Origin: an uncultured Acidimicrobiaceae bacterium | GTDB lineage: Bacteria > Actinomycetota > Acidimicrobiia > Acidimicrobiales > Ilumatobacteraceae | DNA length: 12,176 nucleotides | Assembly: GCA_903919215.1 (NCBI GenBank) | Contig: CAIXHI010000118.1 | Location: 1 to 12,176 of the forward strand | Direction: 5' to 3' | Shown: one piece after another, positions 6,038 to 12,176 of the stretch | Position numbering within the stretch: the stretch's first letter is position 1 | How the letters are laid out: each line of letters opens with the position of its first letter | Position numbers and translations under genes: made by a program | The notes under the pieces: model-generated | Database searches by the model: none | Told to the model about the DNA's origin: nothing | The model's input: only the letters and a program-made list of their open reading frames with translations

Positions 6038-7771
6038 ATGCTCAATCCTGTTCGTAGATGGCGGCACGCGCTGGTGGGGGCGACCGTGCTGGTCACCCCA
6101 GTGCTGGCCGTCACGGGTGCAATCGGTGCTGGCACACACGCGGAGCGTTTCGACGCCAAGCAGGTGCTGGTGACGCCCGACGGCACAGATGGTGTGCGCA
6201 TCCGGGAAGTCGTCGATCAGGACTTCGGTACCCACGACAAACACGGCTACGAGCGCACCATCCCCAACGACTTCGGTGTCCCCACCGCGGTGGAGGCCGC
6301 GTCACCCGACGCGCCGGATCAGTTCTCGGTGACCGAGCTGACGGGCCGGACCCGCATACGCATCGGCGACCCCGACACGACCATTGACGGCCAGCATCGC
6401 TACGTCGTGCGCTACACCCTGCCGGCGGCGCGACTCAGCGCAGGCACGCTTGCGCTCGACATCATTGGCACCGACGACTCGTTGGAGACGGGCCGTTTCG
6501 AGGTGGTGTTGGCCGGTTTCGAACTGACGGATCCCACGTGCAACGTTGGCAGGTACGGCGCGGTCGGTGGCTGCTCACTCACGCGCGACGGCGATGTGTA
6601 TCGGGTGGTGTTCGAGCCACTGCATCAGTTCGACGGCATCACCGTCGGCGGCACGATCGTGGCGCTCGGCGAACCCGCCGATGTGCCGATCCCGCCCATC
6701 CCCCCTCGTCGCAACGACAGCCGACTGCCGCTCACGCTCGCCACCTTGGGGATCGGGGCCGTGGTCGGCCTCGGTGGCTACCGCCTGGCCAAGCGCCTCG
6801 GCCGTAACGAGGTGGGTGGCATTGGCGCAGCCGACGCGGCCTTCGCCGCGCCCGGCACTCCCACCCGTCTCGTCGCCGACGCCGACCTCGAGGCGATGGC
6901 CACCACCGAGTTCGTGCCACCCACCGGGCTACGGCCCTGGCAAGGCGCGATGCTGCTCAATGAACAAGTCGACACCACCTCGGTGTCGGCCTGGTTCTCC
7001 GACCAGATCGCGTTGGAGTACATCGTGCTCGAAGGGACGTCGCCGCAGGTGCTGAAGGGTGGGCCGAAGCTGGCCAGCGCACCGGCCGCGACCCAGCGGC
7101 AGATCGGGACGTTGATCGCCGGTGACGGTGAGCTGGTGATGGGCACCTATCACCCCAGCCTGGCCACGCTGTGGAAGGAACTCTCCGACGAGCAGCGGGA
7201 GGCTGCGAAAGCGTCGGGTTGGTGGGCGAAGTACCCGCCCGGTACCGCGGCTCACTTCCCGATTGCACTGTCGATCGGTGTCGTGTTGGCTGCTGCGGCC
7301 ACCGTCATCGCGTTGTGGAGGGGTTTCGCCACCTCGTGGTGGGTCGCGATCGGCATGGCCATCACCATCACCGGGTTGACCGCGGCGGCGGCCTATCGCA
7401 GCCTGTTGCCCGTGCGTTCGGCGGCAGGCACCGCCGTGGCGCTGCGCGTCGAGTCGTTCCGCCGCTTCCTGGAAGCAAGCGAAGGAACCCACGTCGACTG
7501 GGCGTGGTCGCACGGTCTGCTGCGTGAGTACTCGGCGTGGGCCGTTGCGCTCGGTGCCGCCGATGCGTGGGGCCGCGCTGTCGGCCAGAGCGCGGTGCCA
7601 CCCGCCGAGCTCACGATGAGCACGATGCCGCTGCTGATGTACACCAGCATGGGCAGCTGGTCGCAGACCCGCACCCAGCCCTCCCAGTCGGGTGGCTCCG
7701 GTGGTGGCGGAGGGTTCTCCAGCGGCTTCTCCGGTGGTGGCGGTGGTGGCGGCAGCTCCGGCAGTTGGTGA
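6038..7771 (+). CDS. DUF2207-domain membrane protein with Gly-rich tail
   Basis: A 577-aa predicted membrane protein of unknown function. An N-terminal hydrophobic segment (about 12-31) acts as signal peptide or anchor. A beta-rich extracytoplasmic domain follows (about 35-225), ending in a proline-rich linker (PIPPIPPRR). Next are a transmembrane helix (about 230-250), a cytoplasmic stretch, two adjacent helices (about 407-427 and 434-456) and a soluble segment. It ends in a Gly/Ser-rich tail (about 551-577) closing with SSGSW. This order and the GGGGGG...SW ending are typical of DUF2207 (YciQ-like) proteins. The frame is open upstream to 5717, antisense to the dehydrogenase, but the ATG at 6038 directly precedes the signal-like sequence. 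It is divergent from the dehydrogenase across the composite palindrome and 21 nt ahead of the TetR gene. Confidence 0.85.
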   Translation: MLNPVRRWRHALVGATVLVTPVLAVTGAIGAGTHAERFDAKQVLVTPDGTDGVRIREVVDQDFGTHDKHGYERTIPNDFGVPTAVEAASPDAPDQFSVTELTGRTRIRIGDPDTTIDGQHRYVVRYTLPAARLSAGTLALDIIGTDDSLETGRFEVVLAGFELTDPTCNVGRYGAVGGCSLTRDGDVYRVVFEPLHQFDGITVGGTIVALGEPADVPIPPIPPRRNDSRLPLTLATLGIGAVVGLGGYRLAKRLGRNEVGGIGAADAAFAAPGTPTRLVADADLEAMATTEFVPPTGLRPWQGAMLLNEQVDTTSVSAWFSDQIALEYIVLEGTSPQVLKGGPKLASAPAATQRQIGTLIAGDGELVMGTYHPSLATLWKELSDEQREAAKASGWWAKYPPGTAAHFPIALSIGVVLAAAATVIALWRGFATSWWVAIGMAITITGLTAAAAYRSLLPVRSAAGTAVALRVESFRRFLEASEGTHVDWAWSHGLLREYSAWAVALGAADAWGRAVGQSAVPPAELTMSTMPLLMYTSMGSWSQTRTQPSQSGGSGGGGGFSSGFSGGGGGGGSSGSW

Positions 7772-7778
7772 CCGTCGG

Positions 7779-7784
7779 TAGGGT
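7779..7784 (+). promoter_or_regulatory. Candidate -10 (TAGGGT) of the TetR gene
   Basis: TAGGGT ends 8 nt before the GTG start at 7793, in the 21-bp gap after the DUF2207 gene. It could give a near-leaderless TetR transcript independent of the upstream gene. A -35 is not recognisable. Confidence 0.35.
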
Positions 7785-7792
7785 GACGCCTC

Positions 7793-8344
7793 GTGGCGTC
7801 GCGATCCGATCAAATCCTCCAGGCCGCAGCGCGCCTGTTCGCCGAGCGTGGTTATGGCGCGACCGGTATCGACGACATCGGTGCCGAGGTGGGCGTCAGC
7901 GGTCCGGCGATCTACTGGCACTTCCCTGGCAAACAAGCGCTACTCGCGGCCATGCTCGCCGATGTCAGCGAGCGCCTGCTGGCGGGTGGACGCGAATGTG
8001 TCGCCCAGTCGAAGGGTGACGAGGCCGCGCTGGCTGCCTTGGTGGCGATGCAGGTGGAGTTCGCGCTGGAGCAACCAGATCTGATCGTGGTGCACGGCCG
8101 TGAACTACACCACCTCGATACGGCACAGGCGCACGCCGTGCGATCGCTGCAGCGTCAGTACGTCGACGTGTGGGTCGAGGTCGTCGAGCGGCTGCATCCC
8201 GGTGTGCCCCGCCAACGTCTGGCTGCCGCCGTGCAAGCCGCAATCGGGTTGGTCAACAGCACGCCCTATGTCGGCAAGTTGCCGCGCAAGGCACTGGCGC
8301 CATTACTGCACGACATGGCGCTCGCAGCGCTGAACGCCGTCTAA
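7793..8344 (+). CDS. TetR/AcrR-family transcriptional regulator
   Basis: A 183-aa regulator with a classical TetR N-terminus: ILQAAARLFAERGYGATGIDDIGAE is the first helices, and GVSGPAIYWHF (34-44) contains the recognition helix with the YWHF hallmark. The C-terminal ligand domain (about 60-183) is alpha-helical and not diagnostic. It starts at GTG 7793; there is no Shine-Dalgarno. Its TAA stop (8342-8344) overlaps the TAG stop of the convergent decarboxylase in the bases CTAA. TetR proteins near acyl-CoA genes often sense acyl-CoAs, which makes it a candidate binder of the 5946-5990 palindrome. No copy of that palindrome lies at its own promoter, so the link is speculative. Confidence 0.9.
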   Translation: MASRSDQILQAAARLFAERGYGATGIDDIGAEVGVSGPAIYWHFPGKQALLAAMLADVSERLLAGGRECVAQSKGDEAALAALVAMQVEFALEQPDLIVVHGRELHHLDTAQAHAVRSLQRQYVDVWVEVVERLHPGVPRQRLAAAVQAAIGLVNSTPYVGKLPRKALAPLLHDMALAALNAV

Positions 8345-9705
8345 GCCAGCTCGTCGAGGATCAACTGCACGTCGTCGCTGGTGGTGAGCGGGTTGACGAA
8401 GCAGAAACGCAGCACGGTCTCGCCGTTGTAGACGGTGGGCACCACGAACGCCAGGCCGGAGGCGAGCAGTTCGTCGCTCCACGTCTGGTACTGCTCGGGC
8501 GTCCAACCGACCTTGCGGAACAGCACCACCGACAACTCGGGCTCCATCAGCAGTTCCAGGCCGGCCGTGGCCTCGATCATCCGTGCCGCCTCCTTGGCGA
8601 GCAGGATGCTGTGGCTGATGGCGCGGTCGTAAGCGTCGGTGCCGTGCGAGGCGAGCGAGAACCACAGCGGCAGACCGCGCACTCGGCGGGTCATGTGCAC
8701 TGCAAAGTCACTGGGGTTCCACTCGTAGTTGGTCTCGAGTGTCTCGAGGTACTCGGCGTGCTGGGTGAGTGCCCCGCGGGCGATACCCGGCTGGCGGTAG
8801 ACGAGGGCCGCGCAGTCGAACGGTGAGAACAGCCACTTGTGCGGGTCGACGACGAACGAGTCGGCGCCTTCGATGCCGGCGAACAGTGGACGACCGATGG
8901 TGGAGGCGAGGGCCGCACCGCCGTAGGCCGCATCCACGTGCAGCCAGAGGTCGCGGTCGGTGCAGATGTGGGCCGCGCCGGCGAGGTCGTCGACGATGCC
9001 GGCGTTGGTGGCACCACCCGAGGCGACTACAGCGAACACCTGTCGATCGGTGACGGCATCGAGCGCTGCCAGCAGTGCCGGGCCGGTAAGGCGACCGCGT
9101 TCGTCGCCCGCGACGGTGATCACGTCCACGTCGAGCACCATCGCTGCCAGTCGCACGGAGGAGTGGGCGCTCGGTGCGGCGGCGATCGCCAGCGGAAGAC
9201 CGCGGCCGTGGTGGGTGCGCCAGTGCTGGCGGGCGGTGGTGAGTGCGGCGAGGTTGCCGAGTGTGCCGCCGCTGATGAACGTGCCACCGGCACCCTCGGG
9301 GAACCCGGCCAGCCCGGCCAGCCAGCGCAACGTCTCGTTCTCGGCGTGGATGGCTCCGGCGCCTTCCACCCACCAGTCGCCGTAGATCGATGAGGCCGAC
9401 ACCACGAGGTCGAACAGCGTCGCTGCCTCGCTCGGTGCGGTGGGCACGAACGACAAATAGCGCGGATGGTCGCTGGAGATGCACGCCGGGGCGAGCACAT
9501 CCTTGAACAGTCGGAACGTCTCGTCGTAGCCCAAGCCGTACGACGTGATCATCTTGCCCGTCGCGGCGGTGAGTTCGGCCGGTGTTCGCGGACCATCCAA
9601 CGGTGCTGGCGACATCCGGATGCGATCGAGTACGTACTCGAAGATCCGGTGGGCCAACAGTTCGGTGCGGTCGTCGAACTTGTGCAGGGAAGGGTCTTTG
9701 ATCAC
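8341..9705 (-). CDS. Group II pyridoxal-phosphate-dependent decarboxylase (AADC/glutamate decarboxylase-like)
   Basis: A PLP decarboxylase acting on an amino acid (aromatic, glutamate or diaminobutyrate type; substrate not clear). With the GTG at 9705 the protein has 454 aa. The PLP-lysine is Lys290 in VDPHKWLFSPFDCAA; His181 (SAHSS) would stack on the cofactor; Asp258 in HVDAAYGG would hold the pyridine nitrogen. The C-terminal RRVRGLPLWF block is typical of the group. The start is uncertain. The frame is open to ATGs at 9765 and 9789, which would overlap the divergent lyase gene. I prefer GTG 9705 because a TAGTGT -10 hexamer lies 8 nt upstream and homology begins near DPSLHKFDD. It converges with TetR, their stops overlapping. 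Confidence 0.88.
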   Translation of the reverse strand: MIKDPSLHKFDDRTELLAHRIFEYVLDRIRMSPAPLDGPRTPAELTAATGKMITSYGLGYDETFRLFKDVLAPACISSDHPRYLSFVPTAPSEAATLFDLVVSASSIYGDWWVEGAGAIHAENETLRWLAGLAGFPEGAGGTFISGGTLGNLAALTTARQHWRTHHGRGLPLAIAAAPSAHSSVRLAAMVLDVDVITVAGDERGRLTGPALLAALDAVTDRQVFAVVASGGATNAGIVDDLAGAAHICTDRDLWLHVDAAYGGAALASTIGRPLFAGIEGADSFVVDPHKWLFSPFDCAALVYRQPGIARGALTQHAEYLETLETNYEWNPSDFAVHMTRRVRGLPLWFSLASHGTDAYDRAISHSILLAKEAARMIEATAGLELLMEPELSVVLFRKVGWTPEQYQTWSDELLASGLAFVVPTVYNGETVLRFCFVNPLTTSDDVQLILDELA

Positions 9706-9713
9706 CGGCGGCA

Positions 9714-9719
9714 ACACTA
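9714..9719 (-). promoter_or_regulatory. Candidate -10 (TAGTGT) for the decarboxylase
   Basis: On the minus strand TAGTGT is followed after 8 nt by the GTG at 9705, the same geometry as the TetR gene (TAGGGT, 8 nt, GTG). It supports the shorter decarboxylase start. Weak, motif-only evidence. Confidence 0.35.
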
Positions 9720-9750
9720 CGGCCTGTGGGGCGACATGGCCCGGTAGACC

Positions 9751-9756
9751 TAACCT
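9751..9756 (+). promoter_or_regulatory. -10 element (TAACCT) for a leaderless lyase-like mRNA
   Basis: TAACCT is followed by exactly 7 nt and then the ATG at 9764, so transcription would start on the A of the start codon. There is no Shine-Dalgarno. A -35 is not apparent. Confidence 0.5.
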
Positions 9757-9763
9757 TCTGTAC

Positions 9764-10654
9764 ATGTCACTACCGGACCGAATCGTCATCCGTGAGGTGG
9801 GGGCCCGTGACGGCCTCCAGGCCGAGGCGCCAATCTCGGTGGATCAGCGTCTGGAGTTGCTCGACGCGCTGTTGATCGCCGGACTCACGCACCTCGAGGT
9901 CGCCAGCTTCGTCAGCCCCAAGGCGGTGCCGGCGATGGCCGGTGCCGCCGAAGTAGTGGCCGGCCTGGGTGCACCCGAGGGTGTGGTGCGCACGGCGCTG
10001 GTGCCGAACCTGCGTGGCGCGGAGATGGCGTTGGCCGCCGGGCTCGACGAACTCACCGTCACCGTCTCTGCCTCTGCGGTCTACAACGAGCGCAACGTGA
10101 AGATGACCATCGACGAGTCGATCGAGTCGGTTGAGGCGATCTGCGCGCTCGCCTCCGCCGCGGGCGTTCCCGTCGATGCGGTGATCTCGTGTGCGTTCGG
10201 GTCGCCCTACGAGGGCGATATCAAACCGGCGGCCATCGCGCTGTTGGCCGAACGACTCCGTGCCTCGGGGGCATCCGCGATCACGCTGGCCGACACCACC
10301 GGTATGGCCACACCGCGTCGCATCCAGGACGTGCTCGCGCTCACCGGCACCGACGTTGGTCTGCACCTGCACGAGACACGCGGCACCGGGTTGGTGAACG
10401 CCTATGCAGGGCTGCTCGCAGGTGTGCGTCGGTTCGACACGTCGGTCGGTGGGCTCGGTGGCTCACCGTTCGCCGCCGGAGCCGCGGGCAACGTGGCGAC
10501 CGAGGAGCTCGTCGCGTTGTGCGACGACCTCGGCGTGTCCACCGGCATCGGCATCGACGAACTGATCGAGGCGGCGCTGCTGGTGCAGTCGTTCGTCGGC
10601 CATCCGGTCCCTAGCCGCGTGGCGAACGCCGGCCCGCGGTCGCGTCGCGCCTGA
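9764..10654 (+). CDS. HMG-CoA lyase-like protein (HMGL family) with Ser for the catalytic Cys
   Basis: A 296-aa TIM-barrel lyase of the HMGL-like family; the canonical member splits 3-hydroxy-3-methylglutaryl-CoA into acetoacetate and acetyl-CoA. Conserved parts: REVGARDGLQ (10-19, Arg-Asp pair), HLEVASFVSPK (Glu of the active site), LADTTG, the metal motif HLHETRG, and the glycine loop GLGGSPFAAGAAGN with its Asn. In well-studied HMG-CoA lyases this loop reads GGCPYA, and its Cys (Cys266 in human) is needed for efficient catalysis; here it is Ser. HETRG also replaces the usual HDTYG. It may be a divergent HMG-CoA lyase or cleave another 3-hydroxyacyl-CoA. The acetoacetyl-CoA synthetase nearby fits an acetoacetate-forming role. 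The start ATG is probably leaderless. Confidence 0.8.
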   Translation: MSLPDRIVIREVGARDGLQAEAPISVDQRLELLDALLIAGLTHLEVASFVSPKAVPAMAGAAEVVAGLGAPEGVVRTALVPNLRGAEMALAAGLDELTVTVSASAVYNERNVKMTIDESIESVEAICALASAAGVPVDAVISCAFGSPYEGDIKPAAIALLAERLRASGASAITLADTTGMATPRRIQDVLALTGTDVGLHLHETRGTGLVNAYAGLLAGVRRFDTSVGGLGGSPFAAGAAGNVATEELVALCDDLGVSTGIGIDELIEAALLVQSFVGHPVPSRVANAGPRSRRA

Positions 10655-10713
10655 GTCTGGGGGCCAGCGGGTCGGCTTCTGGACAGCTGTGGTTCCGGAT
10701 TCCGGGACTGGAG

Positions 10714-10737
10714 CTTCCCAGAGACTCGAATGGGAAG
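10714..10737. terminator. Possible hairpin between convergent lyase-like and SDR genes
   Basis: CTTCCCA (10714-10720) can pair with TGGGAAG (10731-10737) across a 10-nt loop, in the 105-bp gap between convergent genes (10655-10759). No T-tract follows. It may mark the transcript ends but is weak. The rest of the gap shows nothing further. Confidence 0.3.
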
Positions 10738-10759
10738 AATCCTGCCCAGAATCCGCTGA

Positions 10760-11509
10760 CTACTGGAGGCCTTTGCTGGCGCCGCCGTCGACGGGGATCG
10801 ACGTGCCGGTGAGGAACTTGGCGGCGTCGCTGCACAAGAAGGCGGCGATGCGACCGAAGTCGGCGGGGTCGCCCAGCGTGTGCGTGGGGATGGTGGCGGC
10901 CAGACCGGAGGGGTCGTCGTACAGCCCGGCCAGACGGTCGGTGAGGTGCAGACCGGGCTGCAGCGTGTTGACCGTGACGCCATCGGCAGCCACCTCGGTG
11001 GCCACGGTCTTCAAGAACCCGGTGAGACCTGCTCGCGCGGTGTTCGACAGGATCAGGTGGGCGATCGGCTCACGCACCGACATCGAGGTGATTGCGATCA
11101 CCCGCCCCCAGCCCCGTGCGCGCATCGCCGGGATTGTGGCCTGGCACATCGCGACGGTGGACAGCAGGTTCAGCCGTAGCGCGGGTTCGTAGTGCTCGAA
11201 TGGCGTCGTGGCGAACGTGCCGGGCGGCGGACCGCCCGCGTTGGCGACGAGGATGTCGATGCCACCCGTCAGCGCCTCGGCAGCCGCGACCAAGGCGGGC
11301 AACGACTCGAGGTCCGACACGTCGCCGACCAACGTGTGCACTGTGCCCGGCCCGTGCATCGTGGCTGTTGCCGCAGCCAGCTTCTCCGCGTTGCGAGCAA
11401 CGATGGTGACGGTCGCGCCCTCGGCGACCAACGCTTGCGCGCAGCCGAGGCCGAGCCCGCTGGACGCGCCGGTGACGAGTGCCCGACGCCCTGTGAGTGC
11501 GAGATCCAT
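10760..11509 (-). CDS. Short-chain dehydrogenase/reductase-family protein lacking the YxxxK pair
   Basis: A 249-aa SDR fold protein. The nucleotide-binding TGASSGLGLG (13-22), GDVSD (62-66), NAGG (90-93) and the C-terminal LTGTSIPVDGG (233-243) are intact. At the active site ITSMS (140-144) keeps the Ser, but the region that should read YxxSK reads LILSN (152-156), so Tyr becomes Leu152 and Lys becomes Asn156. A subgroup of FabG-like SDRs with SN-x-x-RAG at this place exists, so this is a lineage feature and not a fresh mutation; its chemistry is unclear. I use the ATG at 11507-11509, where the fold begins; the frame is open further to 11731, across the divergent acetoacetyl-CoA synthetase start, and an ATG at 11530 is possible. 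No Shine-Dalgarno is seen, and a CATCCT hexamer lies 7 nt before the ATG. Confidence 0.85.
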   Translation of the reverse strand: MDLALTGRRALVTGASSGLGLGCAQALVAEGATVTIVARNAEKLAAATATMHGPGTVHTLVGDVSDLESLPALVAAAEALTGGIDILVANAGGPPPGTFATTPFEHYEPALRLNLLSTVAMCQATIPAMRARGWGRVIAITSMSVREPIAHLILSNTARAGLTGFLKTVATEVAADGVTVNTLQPGLHLTDRLAGLYDDPSGLAATIPTHTLGDPADFGRIAAFLCSDAAKFLTGTSIPVDGGASKGLQ

Positions 11510-11515
11510 GACTCG

Positions 11516-11522
11516 TAGGATG
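11516..11522. promoter_or_regulatory. Overlapping divergent -10 elements for SDR and acetoacetyl-CoA synthetase
   Basis: The plus strand has TAGGAT (11516-11521) 7 nt before the synthetase ATG at 11529. The minus strand has CATCCT (11522 to 11517) 7 nt before the SDR ATG at 11509. The hexamers overlap by 5 bp, and the predicted starts lie about 18-20 bp apart, the geometry described for bidirectional bacterial promoters. Both transcripts would be leaderless. Confidence 0.5.
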
Positions 11523-11528
11523 CCAGAC

Positions 11529-12176
11529 ATGCAGCCGTTGTGGACGCCGAGCCCGGAGCGTGTGGCCGCCACACGCATGGACCAGTTCCGGCGCTCCGTC
11601 GGCCAGGCCGACGCGGCAGGGTTGCACGAGTGGTCGGTGCGGCAACCGGGTGAGTTCTGGCAGGAGTTGTGGAGCGCTGGTGGCATCATCGGCGAACAGG
11701 GCGACGTCGCCTTCGATCCGGGCGACGGCACAGTGCTCGGTGGTCGGTTCTTCCCACACGGCTCGGTGTCGTATGCGGAGAACGCACTCGCGGTGCGCGC
11801 CGGCGCCGGCGAGGAGGCGATCGTCGCGATCGGCGAGCACGGCGAACGGCGCAGTTACACGTGGGCGCAGCTACGCGCCGAGGTTGCCGCACTCGCCCGC
11901 GCCCTCGTGATCGATGGCGTGAAGCCCGGCGATCGTGTCGCCGCCTACATGCCGCACGTGGTCGAGACGATCATTGCCTTCCTGGCCGCCAACGCAATCG
12001 GCGCGGCGTTCACGTCCACCTCCAGCGATTTCGGTGTCGCTGGTGTCGTCGACCGTTTCGGGCAGACCACCCCCACCGTGCTGGTGGCCGCCGACGGCTA
12101 CCGCTACGGCGGCAAGACGTTCGACTGCCTGCCACGCATCGCGGAGATCGCCGCGCAATTGCCGTCGCTCAAGCGC
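11529..12176 (+). CDS. aacS: Acetoacetyl-CoA synthetase, N-terminal part, cut by window edge
   Basis: An open frame from ATG 11529 to the last base gives 216 residues of an enzyme usually about 650 aa long, which activates acetoacetate with ATP and CoA to acetoacetyl-CoA. The N-terminus LWTPSPERVAATRMDQFRR is typical of this subfamily of acyl-adenylate-forming enzymes. It is followed by an FFPHGSVSYAEN block, then GVKPGDRVAAYMPHVVETI, the STSSDFG motif (SSCSPDFG in relatives) and DRFGQTTPT...ADGYRYGGK. The P-loop and later adenylation motifs lie outside the window. The start lies 7 nt after TAGGAT with no Shine-Dalgarno. It is divergent from the SDR gene, with only 19 bp between start codons. 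With the lyase-like gene it suggests use of acetoacetate from acyl-CoA breakdown. Confidence 0.9.
   Translation, partial: MQPLWTPSPERVAATRMDQFRRSVGQADAAGLHEWSVRQPGEFWQELWSAGGIIGEQGDVAFDPGDGTVLGGRFFPHGSVSYAENALAVRAGAGEEAIVAIGEHGERRSYTWAQLRAEVAALARALVIDGVKPGDRVAAYMPHVVETIIAFLAANAIGAAFTSTSSDFGVAGVVDRFGQTTPTVLVAADGYRYGGKTFDCLPRIAEIAAQLPSLKR

Noticed and set aside
5926..6201. N-terminal extension of the acyl-CoA dehydrogenase frame up to 6201
   Set aside because: The extension crosses the composite palindrome and the DUF2207 start, has no family similarity, and the enzyme has normal length from 5925.
7690..7771. Low-complexity GGTGGC-type DNA repeats
   Set aside because: They encode the Gly/Ser tail expected in DUF2207 proteins; not a separate repeat element.
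9706..9789. Longer decarboxylase with ATG at 9765 or 9789
   Set aside because: These starts overlap the divergent lyase start, show no Shine-Dalgarno, and the added residues look non-conserved. Not excluded.
10688..10706. CCGG-rich palindromic stretch in the convergent gap
   Set aside because: It is short and formed mainly by two self-complementary CCGG tetramers; no stable or functional structure can be argued.
3220..12176. A complete leucine (liu) degradation cluster
   Set aside because: The dehydrogenase lacks isovaleryl-CoA dehydrogenase residues, the lyase lacks the Cys, no biotin carboxylase or hydratase is present, and the genes are spread over several transcription units.

Overview
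The window is a gene-dense, GC-rich chromosomal segment with eleven protein-coding genes, two of them cut by the window edges. I found no RNA gene, insertion sequence, CRISPR array or origin. High GC, short gaps, GTG starts, start codons often lacking a Shine-Dalgarno, a TetR regulator and several acyl-CoA enzymes suggest a high-GC actinobacterium. An Acidimicrobiia-like (Ilumatobacter-type) organism is my guess, not something the sequence proves.

Left part (1-1852). A minus-strand pair looks like an oxidative phosphonate-degradation operon: a PhyH-type Fe(II)/2-oxoglutarate dioxygenase (PhnY-like, 525-1274) whose stop overlaps, as ATGA, the start of an HD-domain diiron oxygenase (PhnZ/TmpB-like, 528 to beyond base 1). 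Divergent from it is methylglyoxal synthase (mgsA, 1420-1845), an enzyme that releases phosphate from DHAP and is inhibited by phosphate. A 13-bp perfect hairpin at 1821-1852 overlaps its stop codon.

Middle (1873-5990). Four minus-strand genes read as one probable transcription unit: acyl-CoA dehydrogenase, acyl-CoA carboxylase beta (carboxyltransferase) subunit, alpha/beta hydrolase and a nitrobindin-like heme-binding beta-barrel protein. In front of the first gene is a striking composite palindrome (5946-5990): two inverted TetR-like half-elements around a 12-bp perfect palindrome, overlapping an extended -10 element.

Right part (6038-12176). On the plus strand are a DUF2207 membrane protein with a glycine-rich tail and a TetR regulator. 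The TetR gene ends 4 bp inside a convergent group II PLP decarboxylase. An HMG-CoA-lyase-like protein and an SDR protein converge at about 10.7 kb, and an acetoacetyl-CoA synthetase diverges from the SDR and runs off the right edge. The HMG-CoA lyase homologue has Ser where the catalytic Cys is expected, and the SDR lacks the usual Tyr and Lys, so both names are family-level.

Together the acyl-CoA dehydrogenase, carboxylase, lyase-like protein and acetoacetyl-CoA synthetase suggest acyl-CoA/branched-chain acid catabolism ending in acetoacetate or acetyl-CoA. However, the dehydrogenase residues argue against a simple leucine (liu) pathway. Several starts lie 6-8 nt after a TAnnnT -10 hexamer, which points to leaderless transcripts.
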